A DNA stretch of 64,000 nt from JAQXDR01 sp038138625 (GTDB lineage Bacteria; Pseudomonadota; Alphaproteobacteria; Rhodobacterales; Rhodobacteraceae), in NCBI GenBank assembly GCA_038138625.1, contig JAYQEA010000005.1, forward strand, positions 1 through 64,000, written 5' to 3'. The position numbers and the translations under genes are program-made. The notes under the pieces are model-generated. The model saw only the letters and a program-made list of their open reading frames with translations. It did no database searches and had not been told where the DNA came from. Below, piece by piece: positions 38,913-48,282 of this stretch (positions within the stretch are counted from its first letter, which is position 1; the number at the start of each line of letters is the position of its first letter).

Positions 38913-39683
38913 ATGACCGGGACATTTTTTGGCGAAGTCGATTTGGCCAGTGTTGCCATATGGCTTTTCTGGGGGTTTTTTGCCCTTCTTATCTTCTACA
39001 TTCAGCGTGAGAATATGCGCGAGGGCTATCCTCTGGTTGACGATGACGGCAACGAGTCTGCCAATCAGGGCCCGTATCCTGTGCCCGATGATAAAACCTT
39101 TAAATTGCCGCATGGTCGTGGTGAGGTCACGCTGCCCTCTGGCCAGCGTCCGGACCGTGATGACCTGGCCTTGAAGCGGACGAATGCGTCCAATGGGTTT
39201 CCGTTCGAGCCAACCGGCAATCCAATGGTGGATGGGGTCGGGCCTGCATCATGGGCCAACCGCAGGGATCTGCCCGAGCTTGACGGACGGGGTCACAACA
39301 AATTGGTACCGCTTCGTAATCTGGACAGCTTTTCGGTGTCAGCTGGACGCGATCCGCGCGGATTGCCGGTCATGGCTGGCGACAACGTGGTCGTCGGATG
39401 CGTGGTCGACATGTGGATAGACGAGCCGGAACAAATGGTGCGCTATGTCGAATACGAATTGGACGCAGCTTTTGGAAGTGGCAAGCGTTTGGTGCCGCTA
39501 ACCATGGCCCGGATTAAATCTGACCGCCTCAAGATCCGTTCGATCTTTTCCGAGCATTTCGCGGACGTGCCCACCACCAAGGATGCCGATGTCGTGACCA
39601 TGTTGGAAGAAGACAAGATCAGCTCTTACTATGCGGGTGGTCTTCTTTACGCGTCAGCCGAACGGCTCGAGCCACAGCTCTGA
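38913..39683 (+). CDS. puhA: Photosynthetic reaction centre subunit H
   Basis: H subunit capping the cytoplasmic face of the reaction centre and guiding protons to QB. 256 residues: one membrane helix VASVAIWLFWGFFALLIFYIQRE-like at about 11-33 (seen as SVAIWLFWGFFALLIFY), then the PRC-barrel cytoplasmic domain with RNLDSFSVSAGRDPRGLPV and MWIDEPEQMVRYVE. I start at the ATG at 38913, where the family begins (MTGTFFGEVDLA); the open frame upstream is overlap with lhaA. Confidence 0.97.
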   Translation: MTGTFFGEVDLASVAIWLFWGFFALLIFYIQRENMREGYPLVDDDGNESANQGPYPVPDDKTFKLPHGRGEVTLPSGQRPDRDDLALKRTNASNGFPFEPTGNPMVDGVGPASWANRRDLPELDGRGHNKLVPLRNLDSFSVSAGRDPRGLPVMAGDNVVVGCVVDMWIDEPEQMVRYVEYELDAAFGSGKRLVPLTMARIKSDRLKIRSIFSEHFADVPTTKDADVVTMLEEDKISSYYAGGLLYASAERLEPQL

Positions 39684-39703
39684 CCCGATCTCAGGAGACC
39701 ATC

Positions 39704-40324
39704 ATGCACGACGATTTTGATCACGAAGAAATGCCCGGTCTGCCGAAACGTCCTCCAAAAGGAGAAGACATTCTTTGGCAGGGACGCCCGGATGCCTGGG
39801 CTTTGGCAAAATCCGCGTTGGCTCTGCCGTGGGTCGCGGGGTACTTCGGGGTATTATCAGCGTGGCGCTTTATAAGTGTTGTGGATCTAATGCCGTTCTA
39901 CCAGGCGCTTGCCGCGACGGTTCCGGTGGTGGTGCTTGGTATCATATCTTGCGCGCTGTTGTGGTTGGTGGCCTTTATCCAGGCGCGGGCCACCATCTAC
40001 ACCCTGACAAGCAAGCGTGTGGTTATGAGGGTTGGCGCCGCTTTGACGCTGACCCTGAACCTGCCATACTCCAAGATCGCCTCTGCGGATTTGGATCTTC
40101 GCAAAGACGGAAGCGGCAGTATTGCGCTATCGCTTCTCGGGGATACGCGGCTTGGATACCTTGTTCTTTGGCCACACGTACGGCCCTGGCAGTTCCGTAC
40201 CGCACCATCGCTGCGCTGCATCCCAGATGCCCAGACAGTCGCACAGATTTTGAGCGACGCGGCTGAGACCGAGGTAAATGCTCCGCAGGTAAGCCCAACA
40301 ATCCAAGCCATGCCAGCGGAGTAA
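39704..40324 (+). CDS. puhB: Photosynthetic complex assembly protein PuhB
   Basis: Membrane assembly factor for the reaction centre, known from Rhodobacter ORF214. 206 residues with about three hydrophobic segments (around 40-60, 68-90 and near 120) and the PH-like bacterial domain: GEDILWQGRPDAWALAKSA at the N-terminus and YTLTSKRVVMRVGAALT, LPYSKIASADL in the middle. Between puhA (20 bp) and puhC (8 bp). Confidence 0.95.
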   Translation: MHDDFDHEEMPGLPKRPPKGEDILWQGRPDAWALAKSALALPWVAGYFGVLSAWRFISVVDLMPFYQALAATVPVVVLGIISCALLWLVAFIQARATIYTLTSKRVVMRVGAALTLTLNLPYSKIASADLDLRKDGSGSIALSLLGDTRLGYLVLWPHVRPWQFRTAPSLRCIPDAQTVAQILSDAAETEVNAPQVSPTIQAMPAE

Positions 40325-40332
40325 CCGACACA

Positions 40333-40785
40333 ATGACCAGCCAGACCCGTATCCCGGAATTGATCCCGCGCCCCGTGTTAAGGGCAATGGTGGGACTATG
40401 TATGGCGACGCTTGCCTTGGTAACCTGGGCTGTCCTGACCGACCGTCCGATGTCAGCGATACCGGATCCAAGCACCATCACTTCCGAACGCGCCATGATC
40501 CTAGTGTCGAATGGAACCAGCGGAGCGGTCACAGTCTTGGCCCCTTCTGGCACGGTGATTGCTCGGCTGGACAGCGAAGAAGGCGGCTTTGTCGCCGGGG
40601 TTGCCCGCGTTATCGAACGCGAACGCGTGATGCGGGGCGCAGGCAACGCGGCGCCGGTTTTGGTCAGGCGCACCGCAAACGGGCGGCTCAGCATTCACGA
40701 TCCGGTCACTGGATGGCGCGCAGATCTTATGGGCTTTGGTGCCGATAATGCGCGCGCATTCGCCAAACTTCTCGACACACGCTGA
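40333..40785 (+). CDS. puhC: Photosynthetic complex assembly protein PuhC
   Basis: 150-residue single-pass membrane protein that helps organise the RC-LH1 core. Membrane segment AMVGLCMATLALVTWAVL at residues 18-35, followed by a periplasmic domain with the typical LSRGEGGF-like segment here as LDSEEGGFVAGVARVIERER and a C-terminal DPVTGWRADLMGFGADNARAF. Confidence 0.93.
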   Translation: MTSQTRIPELIPRPVLRAMVGLCMATLALVTWAVLTDRPMSAIPDPSTITSERAMILVSNGTSGAVTVLAPSGTVIARLDSEEGGFVAGVARVIERERVMRGAGNAAPVLVRRTANGRLSIHDPVTGWRADLMGFGADNARAFAKLLDTR

Positions 40786-40799
40786 AAAGGAAGACGTTG

Positions 40800-41096
40800 A
40801 TGGGACTTTTTACCAAAAAGATCGAGAACGCACCTTGCACGGTCGAGGTAAGCCACTGCTTTGAAAGCCTTCACGCTCATGTACGCTTCGACAATGGCGC
40901 GGTTATTCATCCGGGTGATGAGGTCAAGGTTATGGGTCCTGAAATCATGGCCCCCTTTGGCGAAATTGTCCGCGAAAAGCGTCAGGCCAAGATCATTCGT
41001 GCAAGCAAAATTGAACGATTATGGACCCGCTGGACAGGTGACTTCGAAGTTATGGAATTATGCGAGTTTTCATTTTCTGATGAGGTGATGGCATGA
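40800..41096 (+). CDS. bciE: BciE, accessory subunit of the O2-dependent cyclase
   Basis: 98-residue soluble protein immediately before acsF (4-bp overlap), preceded by AAAAGGAAG. Size, position between puhC and acsF, and sequence (VEVSHCFESLHAHVRFDNGA, VKVMGPEIMAPFGE) correspond to the small alphaproteobacterial protein shown in Rhodobacter sphaeroides to be required for AcsF activity and named BciE. It often appears in genomes as 'hypothetical'. No cofactor motif is visible. The assignment rests on position and my recollection of the family, not a search. Confidence 0.8.
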   Translation: MGLFTKKIENAPCTVEVSHCFESLHAHVRFDNGAVIHPGDEVKVMGPEIMAPFGEIVREKRQAKIIRASKIERLWTRWTGDFEVMELCEFSFSDEVMA

Positions 41097-42217
41097 ATAT
41101 GCACGCAGCCCATACCGCAGATGCTGTCACGGCCGAAGAAAGCCTTGCCATCCAAGAAGCACAATCAGCATTTGACAGCACCAGTGCGACCGACGTGGCA
41201 ATGCAGAACACCCTGTTGACGCCAAGGTTCTACACCACGGATTTCGATGAACTGGATGCCATTGACGTCAGCCCCGTGCGCGAGGATTGGGATCACTTGA
41301 TTGCGCAAATGGTGTCAGATCCGAACAAGGGGCATTTCCGAAAGACCGAAAATTGGGATCATGTCGATTGGGACAATATGGAGCCCAAGCTGCGTCGCGA
41401 CTTTATAGATTTCCTGATATCCTCCTGCACAGCAGAGTTTTCGGGCTGCGTTTTATACAAAGAGATGAAGCGGCGCGGGTCGAATAAAGACATCACGCAG
41501 CTGTTCCAGTTGATGGCGCGGGACGAGGCGCGCCACGCCGGATTTATCAATGATGCGCTGCGCGAGGCTGGTGTGGCCGTGAACCTTGGGTTTTTGACCC
41601 AGAAAAAGAAATACACCTACTTTCGACCAAAATTCATCTATTACGCGACTTACCTTAGCGAAAAAATTGGCTATGCCAGATACATTACCATCTTTCGCCA
41701 CTTGGAAGAGCATCCCGAATACCGGTTCCATCCGATCTTCAAGTGGTTTCAGGAGTGGTGCAACGATGAATTCAGCCATGGCGAGGCCTTTGCGCTTTTG
41801 ATGAAGACCGACCCGAAACTGACCAGTGGTCTGAATGTTTTGTGGATCAAGTTCTTTCTCACAGCCGTTTACGCGACGATGTATATCCGCGATCATCAAA
41901 GACCGGAATTCCACAAAGCGCTGGGTGTTGATCCCGATTGGTACGCACATGAGGTCTTTACAAAGACATCCAAGATCACTCAGCAGATCTTTCCCATCAC
42001 TTTGGATATCGACAACCCCAGATGGCAGCGTGGACTTGAAAAACTCAACCGCGCCAATGTCGCCATTGCCAAAGCCGGTCAGACAAAAGGACCAATGGCA
42101 TTTGTAAAAGGGGCCGTAGCGCGGCTGCAGGCCGCCGCGGCGTGTGTCTCTTTACTGACCATACGGTCAAAATCTAATGTATTGCCTGACTCAACCAGAC
42201 TGGAGCCCAGCTACTGA
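41093..42217 (+). CDS. acsF: Mg-protoporphyrin IX monomethyl ester oxidative cyclase, aerobic
   Basis: Diiron monooxygenase forming the isocyclic ring E with molecular oxygen. 374 residues; carboxylate and histidine ligands are visible in SSCTAEFSGC, MARDEARHAGF (ExxH), and CNDEFSHGEAF (ExxH), plus DWDNMEPKLRRDFIDF (in part). With bciE upstream it makes the alphaproteobacterial class of the enzyme. The radical-SAM alternative bchE is absent from the cluster, so ring formation here should need oxygen. Confidence 0.97.
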   Translation: MNMHAAHTADAVTAEESLAIQEAQSAFDSTSATDVAMQNTLLTPRFYTTDFDELDAIDVSPVREDWDHLIAQMVSDPNKGHFRKTENWDHVDWDNMEPKLRRDFIDFLISSCTAEFSGCVLYKEMKRRGSNKDITQLFQLMARDEARHAGFINDALREAGVAVNLGFLTQKKKYTYFRPKFIYYATYLSEKIGYARYITIFRHLEEHPEYRFHPIFKWFQEWCNDEFSHGEAFALLMKTDPKLTSGLNVLWIKFFLTAVYATMYIRDHQRPEFHKALGVDPDWYAHEVFTKTSKITQQIFPITLDIDNPRWQRGLEKLNRANVAIAKAGQTKGPMAFVKGAVARLQAAAACVSLLTIRSKSNVLPDSTRLEPSY

Positions 42218-43032
42218 TGTTTGACTCGGGTTGGTTTGCGGCTTTGACAGCCTTGTTTGCATGGTGGTTTTCCACCGGGGCAATCTTATGGATTGTGCGT
42301 CAGGCAGACCGCAAAGATATGGGAAAACACGTCACAATCTGGTTTTTTCCTGTGGCCATCCTTGGGGCCATCGGCGCAGAAATCAGCTATGATATGCCCA
42401 CCGTTGCGGGGGCATATCTGGGATTTATATCGGTCTTGATGCTTTGGGGCTGGATTGAACTGGCCTTTTTGACCGGGCAAATTACAGGCCCCAACCTCTA
42501 TCCCTGCCCCGATGACGTGCCACAGACCGAGCGGTTTATCCGTGCATGGGGCACCATCGCCTATCATGAAATCTGTCTGGTAGCTGTTCTGATCATATTG
42601 ATTACGACCAGCGCAGGTGCTGCGAACACGATGGCAATGTCGACATTTGCGGTGCTGTTTTTCGCGCGTATCTCGGCCAAACTGAACCTTTATCTCGGTG
42701 TGCCGCAAATAAATACCGAGTTCATTCCGCGTGCGCTGTCGCATTTGCCCAGCCATTTTCGCATTCGCAGTCTGAATTGGCTGTTTCCAATATCGGTCAC
42801 GTCTTTGAGTTTTGCCGTATCGTATTGGATGGTCCTTTTTTGGCAAGCAGCGCCTGCTCACGCTGCGGGCTACGCAATCTTGGCAGCGCTGACCGCGCTC
42901 GCTTTATTGGAACATTGGTTAATGGTGCTGGCTTTGCCAGACGCAAAGCTCTGGCGCTGGATGCTGCCAGAGGCACCGTCAACCGTCACACAAAAACAAA
43001 GACACCGTCGGGAGGAACAACATGGATTTTGA
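42217..43032 (+). CDS. puhE: Photosynthetic cluster membrane protein PuhE
   Basis: 271-residue multi-pass membrane protein (about seven hydrophobic stretches, e.g. LTALFAWWFSTGAILWIV, FISVLMLWGWIELAFLTG, SVTSLSFAVSYWMVLFW), the DUF3623 family that follows acsF in purple bacteria. In Rhodobacter capsulatus it affects bacteriochlorophyll levels and core assembly. The sequence retains GWIELAFLTGQITGP. Overlaps hemA by 11 bp and acsF by 1 bp. Confidence 0.93.
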   Translation: MFDSGWFAALTALFAWWFSTGAILWIVRQADRKDMGKHVTIWFFPVAILGAIGAEISYDMPTVAGAYLGFISVLMLWGWIELAFLTGQITGPNLYPCPDDVPQTERFIRAWGTIAYHEICLVAVLIILITTSAGAANTMAMSTFAVLFFARISAKLNLYLGVPQINTEFIPRALSHLPSHFRIRSLNWLFPISVTSLSFAVSYWMVLFWQAAPAHAAGYAILAALTALALLEHWLMVLALPDAKLWRWMLPEAPSTVTQKQRHRREEQHGF

Positions 43033-44236
43033 CGCCGTTTTTGAAGATCAGTTGAAGACGCTGAAAGCGGAAGGCAACTACAGGATCTTTGCCGAACTGG
43101 ATCGTCAGTGCGGGAACTTTCCGCGGGTTCAAAGCAACGACCAAGCCACGCCTGACGAAGTCACAGTTTGGTGTTCGAACGATTACCTCGGTATGGGACA
43201 AAATCCAAAGGTGCGCGCGGCAATGATCGATGCCGTTTCAGCACATGGCACCGGCGCTGGTGGCACCCGGAATATTTCGGGCACGAGCGGCGCCCATGTC
43301 GCACTAGAGGCAGAGTTGGCAGATCTCCACGGCAAACAGGCTGCGCTTTTGTTTACCTCCGGATATGTTTCGAACTGGGCGGCCTTGTCGACACTTGGCT
43401 CGCGGCTGCCAAACTGCGTGATCCTGTCTGACGCCTTAAATCATGCCTCTATGATCGAAGGCATCCGCCATTCGCGTGCCCAAAAGGTAATCTGGAAACA
43501 TAACGATCCCGAAGATCTGGATCGCAAGCTGTCGGCTCTTCCTGCGAATGCAACGAAAATTGTTGCCTTTGAGTCGGTCTATTCCATGGATGGCGATATT
43601 TGTCCTATGAAAGAGATCGTCGAAGTTGCCGAAAAACATGGTGCTATGACTTATCTGGACGAGGTTCACGCCGTCGGTCTGTACGGCCCACGGGGCGGAG
43701 GCATAAGCGAACAACTTGGTCTGGCAGATCGTATCACACTTATAGAGGGTACCTTGGGCAAGGCGTACGGCTGTATGGGGGGCTATATCACCGGATCAAC
43801 CGTATTGTGCGATTTTATTCGCTCTTTTGCATCGGGATTTATTTTCACAACAGCCCTGCCACCGGCTGTCGCGGCGGCTGCGCAGTGCTCGATCGCGCAC
43901 CTTAAGGTCAGCCAAATTGAGCGGGCGCGCCAACGCCAACAGGTCGCAAGACTGCGTCAGGCCTTGGATGCAAACGGGATCCCACATCTGCAAAATCCCA
44001 GCCATATCATCCCCGTTATGATCAACGATCCCGTAAAATGCCGGATGTTATCCGATATTCTAATGCGGGATTGGGGCATTTACGTGCAACCGATCAACTA
44101 TCCGACTGTACCCAAGGGAACCGAACGCCTGAGGTTCACACCAGGGCCTTTGCATTCAAATGCCGATATTGATCACCTCGTATCAGGATTGACCGTTTTG
44201 TGGAAACAATGCGCGATCTCTCGTGCCACAGCATAA
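43022..44236 (+). CDS. hemA: 5-aminolevulinate synthase
   Basis: PLP enzyme condensing glycine and succinyl-CoA to 5-aminolevulinate, the alphaproteobacterial entry to tetrapyrroles. 404 residues; SGTSGAH-type glycine-rich turn near 86, DALNHASMIEGIRHS, DEVHAVGLYG with the PLP Asp, and Lys247 in EGTLGKAYG forming the Schiff base. Its ribosome site GGGAGGAA lies inside puhE. Placement in the cluster lets pigment demand drive precursor supply. Confidence 0.97.
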   Translation: MDFDAVFEDQLKTLKAEGNYRIFAELDRQCGNFPRVQSNDQATPDEVTVWCSNDYLGMGQNPKVRAAMIDAVSAHGTGAGGTRNISGTSGAHVALEAELADLHGKQAALLFTSGYVSNWAALSTLGSRLPNCVILSDALNHASMIEGIRHSRAQKVIWKHNDPEDLDRKLSALPANATKIVAFESVYSMDGDICPMKEIVEVAEKHGAMTYLDEVHAVGLYGPRGGGISEQLGLADRITLIEGTLGKAYGCMGGYITGSTVLCDFIRSFASGFIFTTALPPAVAAAAQCSIAHLKVSQIERARQRQQVARLRQALDANGIPHLQNPSHIIPVMINDPVKCRMLSDILMRDWGIYVQPINYPTVPKGTERLRFTPGPLHSNADIDHLVSGLTVLWKQCAISRATA

Positions 44237-44313
44237 AGGTCATTTGTGACTGGGTTTTTCTGAAAAGCGCGCTACTTGGTCACAGGCACGGACGGAATAA
44301 GAGGAGATCCAAC

Positions 44314-44742
44314 ATGAGACGTCTTGGTATTGCATTGCTTGGGATGGGAATGTCTTTGACGACGCCGGCGCTCGCCGGGGGCGACGCGGCCGCGGGAGAG
44401 CGTGGTTTCAAAAAATGTAAATCATGCCACATGATCGTTAGCGACGCAGGCGATACAATCGTCAAAGGTGGCAAAACCGGACCTAACCTTTATGGTGTGG
44501 CTGGCCGACAAGCAGGCAGTGTAGACGGCTTTCGGTATGGCAAGTCACTGGTTGCGGCGGGCGAGGCCGGTTTGGTTTGGGACGAAGAGCAATTTGTCGT
44601 GTACGTGCAGGATCCGCGTGCCTATTTACGCGATTACCTCTCCGACTCAAAGGCGAAGTCCAAGATGAGCTTCAAGCTGCGCAAGGCAGACGATGCGGCA
44701 GACATATGGGCCTATCTGACATCTGTGTCGGCAGGCTCGTAA
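44314..44742 (+). CDS. cycA: Cytochrome c2
   Basis: Soluble periplasmic class I c-type cytochrome that shuttles electrons from the bc1 complex to the photo-oxidised reaction centre. 142 residues from the ATG at 44314 (ribosome site GAGGAG). Signal peptide MRRLGIALLGMGMSLTTPALA with cleavage before GGD (residue 22), heme site CKSCH at 35-39, and axial Met118 in KSKMSF. Last gene of the bchF operon, 77 bp after hemA, and tail to tail with bchO 5 bp away. Confidence 0.94.
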   Translation: MRRLGIALLGMGMSLTTPALAGGDAAAGERGFKKCKSCHMIVSDAGDTIVKGGKTGPNLYGVAGRQAGSVDGFRYGKSLVAAGEAGLVWDEEQFVVYVQDPRAYLRDYLSDSKAKSKMSFKLRKADDAADIWAYLTSVSAGS

Positions 44743-44747
44743 TCTAC

Positions 44748-45599
44748 CTATAGGATCCATTTTTTTATGACCCTGGCCACTGTGCCGGGGTCTTCTTCAT
44801 GTGCCAGATGCCCGAGCCCAGCTAAATCCACGACTTTGGCGTCCGGCATACGGGCCACCGCTGCATGTGACACGCTTGCGGGTACTGCCTTGTCGTTTTC
44901 AGCCGCAATAAACAAAACCGGGTCCCGAAAGCTGGAAAGAGTTGCGACCAGGTCGTCCAAAGACCAGTGCGCCATCATATTTAAGGCCCCAGCAACATGA
45001 TCGCGGTCCGAAATAAGCCGCGCATAGCATCGCATCATCATTGGTGGTGGCGCAGATCCTGTCCCTGATATCAAACGCCGCGCGCGCGCCTTTGGGTTGG
45101 GCCCTGCACTGAAAAGTCTGGCGGTAAATGGAATGGCTGCCAAAGTGCGTGCCATAATCGGGAACAGCCATCCCGCAACCCCGTCAAATTGGGCCAATGC
45201 AGCATTCAACCCGACGACCTTTACAGGTTTGTCCATCCGGTTTGCTAAGTCTAACGCAATCACCCCCCCTGCTGAATGCCCGATTATCAAATTCGGAGTC
45301 CATCCTTCTTGTGAGATCAATCTCTCAAGGTCGTGGCTTATATTCTCACGTCCGTTGCGTAGCGGGCTGCGGGATTGGGTAAATCCGTGTCCCGGAAGAT
45401 CCACAGCAATGCAACGCATTTCAGTGTGTAGGTGATCAATCAAACCAGCCCAACTGTGCGTTGAAGACCCTGATCCATGTAACAAAAGCACATCCGGCCC
45501 CTGCCCGATAATCTGGACATGCCATCTGTGTGGTACGCAAGAAATACGTTTTGAGGCATTGGCATTCGGCCAGGTCGGTAAGTCACGTATCCAGTCCAT
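44748..45599 (-). CDS. bchO: Alpha/beta hydrolase BchO
   Basis: 283-residue alpha/beta hydrolase found with bchI and bchD and tentatively linked to Mg chelation. Oxyanion-hole segment LLHGSGSSTHSW near residue 40, nucleophile elbow GHSAGG at 107-112, Asp and His near the C-terminus (FIAAENDKAVP and GLGHLAHEEDP). Starts at the ATG at 45599, overlapping the bchD stop (TAATG); the frame is open further upstream but that is inside bchD. Its actual substrate is unknown. Confidence 0.9.
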   Translation of the reverse strand: MDWIRDLPTWPNANASKRISCVPHRWHVQIIGQGPDVLLLHGSGSSTHSWAGLIDHLHTEMRCIAVDLPGHGFTQSRSPLRNGRENISHDLERLISQEGWTPNLIIGHSAGGVIALDLANRMDKPVKVVGLNAALAQFDGVAGWLFPIMARTLAAIPFTARLFSAGPNPKARARRLISGTGSAPPPMMMRCYARLISDRDHVAGALNMMAHWSLDDLVATLSSFRDPVLFIAAENDKAVPASVSHAAVARMPDAKVVDLAGLGHLAHEEDPGTVARVIKKWIL

Positions 45600-47272
45600 T
45601 ACCCGCGCACAACCTGCTCCAATCCGGCCGAGATGCGCGATGCACCGGCGTGCGGCAATGTTAAAAGCCGTCCTCCCATCGTGCGGGCCAATTCGGACAA
45701 AGCCGGCTGTGCCCGAATACCGGTATCCAAAATGACAGACTCGATCTTTGACCGGCACAGCCAGCGCGCCGCGTCCAAGGCGTCCGCTGTGGCTTGTGCA
45801 CGTCCTGCTGTCCCGTCAAGCGCGATGTTGGCGCGCCCGTCCGTCAACAGCACCAAGAGCGGTGACAGCCCCTGCCGCTGCGCCTGCAAAATAAGGCTAC
45901 CCGCCTGATGTAACCCGGCGGCCAATGGTGTCCCGCCGCCCCCCGGTAAAGATGCAAGCCGCTTTTTGGTTTGAACCAACGATCGTGTGGGCGGCAACAA
46001 CACCTCTGACGATGTCCCGCGAAACGCAACCAGAGCCGCGTGATCACGACTTGCATAGGCCCGCGACAACAGGATTTCGACGGCCCCTTTGGCTTCGCCC
46101 AATCGGGCAAGTGCCTGAGATCCAGAGGCATCAACAACAAACACCAAAAGCCTGTCGGAGCATGTTTCAAATCGTTTGAGATGAATGTCCTGTCCGCGCA
46201 AAGCCAAACGGTGTCGCGATCCAGACGGTTTCCGGCGCAAACGCTGCCATGGAATCGCGGCGCGTAATGTGGCCATAACGTCAATTCTGCTGCGACCATC
46301 GGGACGGCCTTTGCGTGCGGGTAACGGGCGGCCTTTGCGGTTTCCGGATTTACGGGCACCACCTCCTCCGACGCCGGCGCCTCCGGCTGTTGCAGAGAGC
46401 TGTAAAATCCCATCAGGCAGCGCCACGCGCACGGCATCGGTCAAAATTTCCTGCGGTATGGCGTCAGACGTTTTGGGATCGTCCGGCTCGGGTGGCGGCT
46501 GCTGTGGTGTCTCTTCTGCCCGATCCGCGCTTTCCTGCGCATCAGGAAGCTGTTGTGCCCGCGGCGCAAGAACAACCGCAGCTGCGATTTCCATATCCTG
46601 TTGTTCAATCTCATTGCGCCCGCAAAGAACGGCATGCGCCCGAGCAAAGCGACAGGCAAGCAAAGGAGCACGCAGACTATCAATTCCCAGGCGCATAGAC
46701 AAAAGGTTTATCGGCTCAATCGCAGGCTCTATGCTCACGTCGTCAAGCATCACAGCATGTTTGGAAGACACCGCACTGACGCCATGTTCCATCCCGCGCG
46801 CGACATCGATCGGGATGTCATCCAGCCGGATGTGACTGGCCAAGCGATCGCAAAGGGCACTTGGTACAGTTTCATCGGGTTCAACCTGCTCTTCGAGGGC
46901 AATCAGGCAGTGCCCGCGCCCTTGGTCCAAAGCCAGTGCCAAACGACCCGCCAGATCCAAGGGACATCTTTCCGCCATTGCAAGGATCAATGTTGACGAC
47001 TGGTCTAAAATGCCCTGCCGCCTCGGTGGCGTCCCAGCCTGTGCGCCGATCATACTTAGATCAATTCCACCGAATAGGGCCTCGTCGGATATGTTCGGAT
47101 GCAATCTGGAATGCGCCATCGGAAGACGGGCCAGCAGCTGCATCCAGAGGTCCCTTACCGGACCCGCGCGCGCCGTGACCTTGATGCCGCCCAGTCCAAC
47201 CGGATCCATGGCCGTCACCTGCACCGCAATACAGGCCTGATCCCAAAGCATCCTCGACCGGTCGATGTCCAT
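45599..47272 (-). CDS. bchD: Magnesium chelatase subunit D
   Basis: AAA+ and integrin-I-type subunit linking BchI to BchH. 557 residues: an N-terminal AAA+ module (about 1-240) lacking a functional Walker A, a Pro/Asp/Glu-rich linker (about 244-272), a Gly/Arg/Lys-rich basic stretch (about 297-330), and a C-terminal von Willebrand A domain with the MIDAS motif DASGS at 381-385 and LLTDGRANIA. Overlaps bchI by one to three bases (TGATG). Confidence 0.95.
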   Translation of the reverse strand: MDIDRSRMLWDQACIAVQVTAMDPVGLGGIKVTARAGPVRDLWMQLLARLPMAHSRLHPNISDEALFGGIDLSMIGAQAGTPPRRQGILDQSSTLILAMAERCPLDLAGRLALALDQGRGHCLIALEEQVEPDETVPSALCDRLASHIRLDDIPIDVARGMEHGVSAVSSKHAVMLDDVSIEPAIEPINLLSMRLGIDSLRAPLLACRFARAHAVLCGRNEIEQQDMEIAAAVVLAPRAQQLPDAQESADRAEETPQQPPPEPDDPKTSDAIPQEILTDAVRVALPDGILQLSATAGGAGVGGGGARKSGNRKGRPLPARKGRPDGRSRIDVMATLRAAIPWQRLRRKPSGSRHRLALRGQDIHLKRFETCSDRLLVFVVDASGSQALARLGEAKGAVEILLSRAYASRDHAALVAFRGTSSEVLLPPTRSLVQTKKRLASLPGGGGTPLAAGLHQAGSLILQAQRQGLSPLLVLLTDGRANIALDGTAGRAQATADALDAARWLCRSKIESVILDTGIRAQPALSELARTMGGRLLTLPHAGASRISAGLEQVVRG

Positions 47273-48282
47273 CAGCCCAGAATCTCGGTTACAGTGCGTG
47301 TTACCCGAACAGACGACCCCGCTTCATCAAGTGGGTCACGCCGAAGTCTGTGAGCCAGCGCCATGGGGGCCACCTGTCGAAGATGGTCCCGTTCCAAAGA
47401 CCCCTGCCCGCAAAAAGCCGCCAACGCACGCCCTGCCCGTAGCAGTGTCAGCTCACCACGCAGACCATCTGCTCCCAATGCGAGACACACCGCAGCACAG
47501 TCCTTTAAAATAGCTTTACGGGTTTTCACCGCGCTCAAATGCGCTCGGGCTGTCAGGATCTGGTCGCATAATGCCGCGTCTGCCTTCCGCCACTTTCCCA
47601 GAAAGGCCTTTGGATTTCTTTCGAAGGCGTCCCGGCGCTGGATAACATCTACGCGTTCGTCGATGTCGGTCGGGGTTCTTACCTCGACCGAAATTCCAAA
47701 TCGATCCAAAAGCTGAGGACGCAATTCGCCCTCTTCGGGGTTTCCCGATCCGACCAGAACGAAACGTGCCGGATGTCGAATGGACAAACCTTCGCGCTCC
47801 ACCACATTTTCACCAGATTGCGCGACATCCAGCAAAAGATCGACAACATGATCTTCGAGCAGATTGATCTCGTCGATATAAAGATACCCACGATTGGCCT
47901 GTGCCAAAAGTCCCGGCTGAAATGCCTTTTCGCCCTGCGTCAGGGCACGTTCGATGTCCAGGGCTCCCGTAACGCGATCTTCGGTGACACCGAGAGGTAA
48001 ATCCACGACCGGTGTTGGACGTGAGATTACTGTTTTATCAGTTAGCTCTGCCCATGCCGGAACGTCATCGGGGGACTCCGAATTAACTGGACACCCGGAA
48101 ACGGCCTTTATCGGCGGCAATAACGCGGCCAGCGCCCGCACGGCTGTGGATTTTCCCGTTCCTCTGTCACCAAAGACCAAGACCCCCCCCAAAGACGGGT
48201 CGATAGCAGTCAGGATTATTGCAGTTTTCATCTGATCCTGTCCGACAATTGCCGAAAAAGGAAACTGGGGTCGTGTCATCAT
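47272..48282 (-). CDS. bchI: Magnesium chelatase ATPase subunit I
   Basis: Hexameric AAA+ ATPase that drives Mg2+ insertion. 336 residues: FPFSAIVGQDQMK start, Walker A GDRGTGKST at 38-46, Walker B YLYIDEINLLEDHVVD, sensor 1 LVGSGNPEEGELRPQLLDRFG (in part GSGNPEEGELRP) and arginine-finger region. Its start overlaps the crtA stop by 4 bp (ATGA), making a crtA-bchI-bchD-bchO operon under the PpsR-controlled crtA promoter. Confidence 0.97.
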   Translation of the reverse strand: MMTRPQFPFSAIVGQDQMKTAIILTAIDPSLGGVLVFGDRGTGKSTAVRALAALLPPIKAVSGCPVNSESPDDVPAWAELTDKTVISRPTPVVDLPLGVTEDRVTGALDIERALTQGEKAFQPGLLAQANRGYLYIDEINLLEDHVVDLLLDVAQSGENVVEREGLSIRHPARFVLVGSGNPEEGELRPQLLDRFGISVEVRTPTDIDERVDVIQRRDAFERNPKAFLGKWRKADAALCDQILTARAHLSAVKTRKAILKDCAAVCLALGADGLRGELTLLRAGRALAAFCGQGSLERDHLRQVAPMALAHRLRRDPLDEAGSSVRVTRTVTEILG

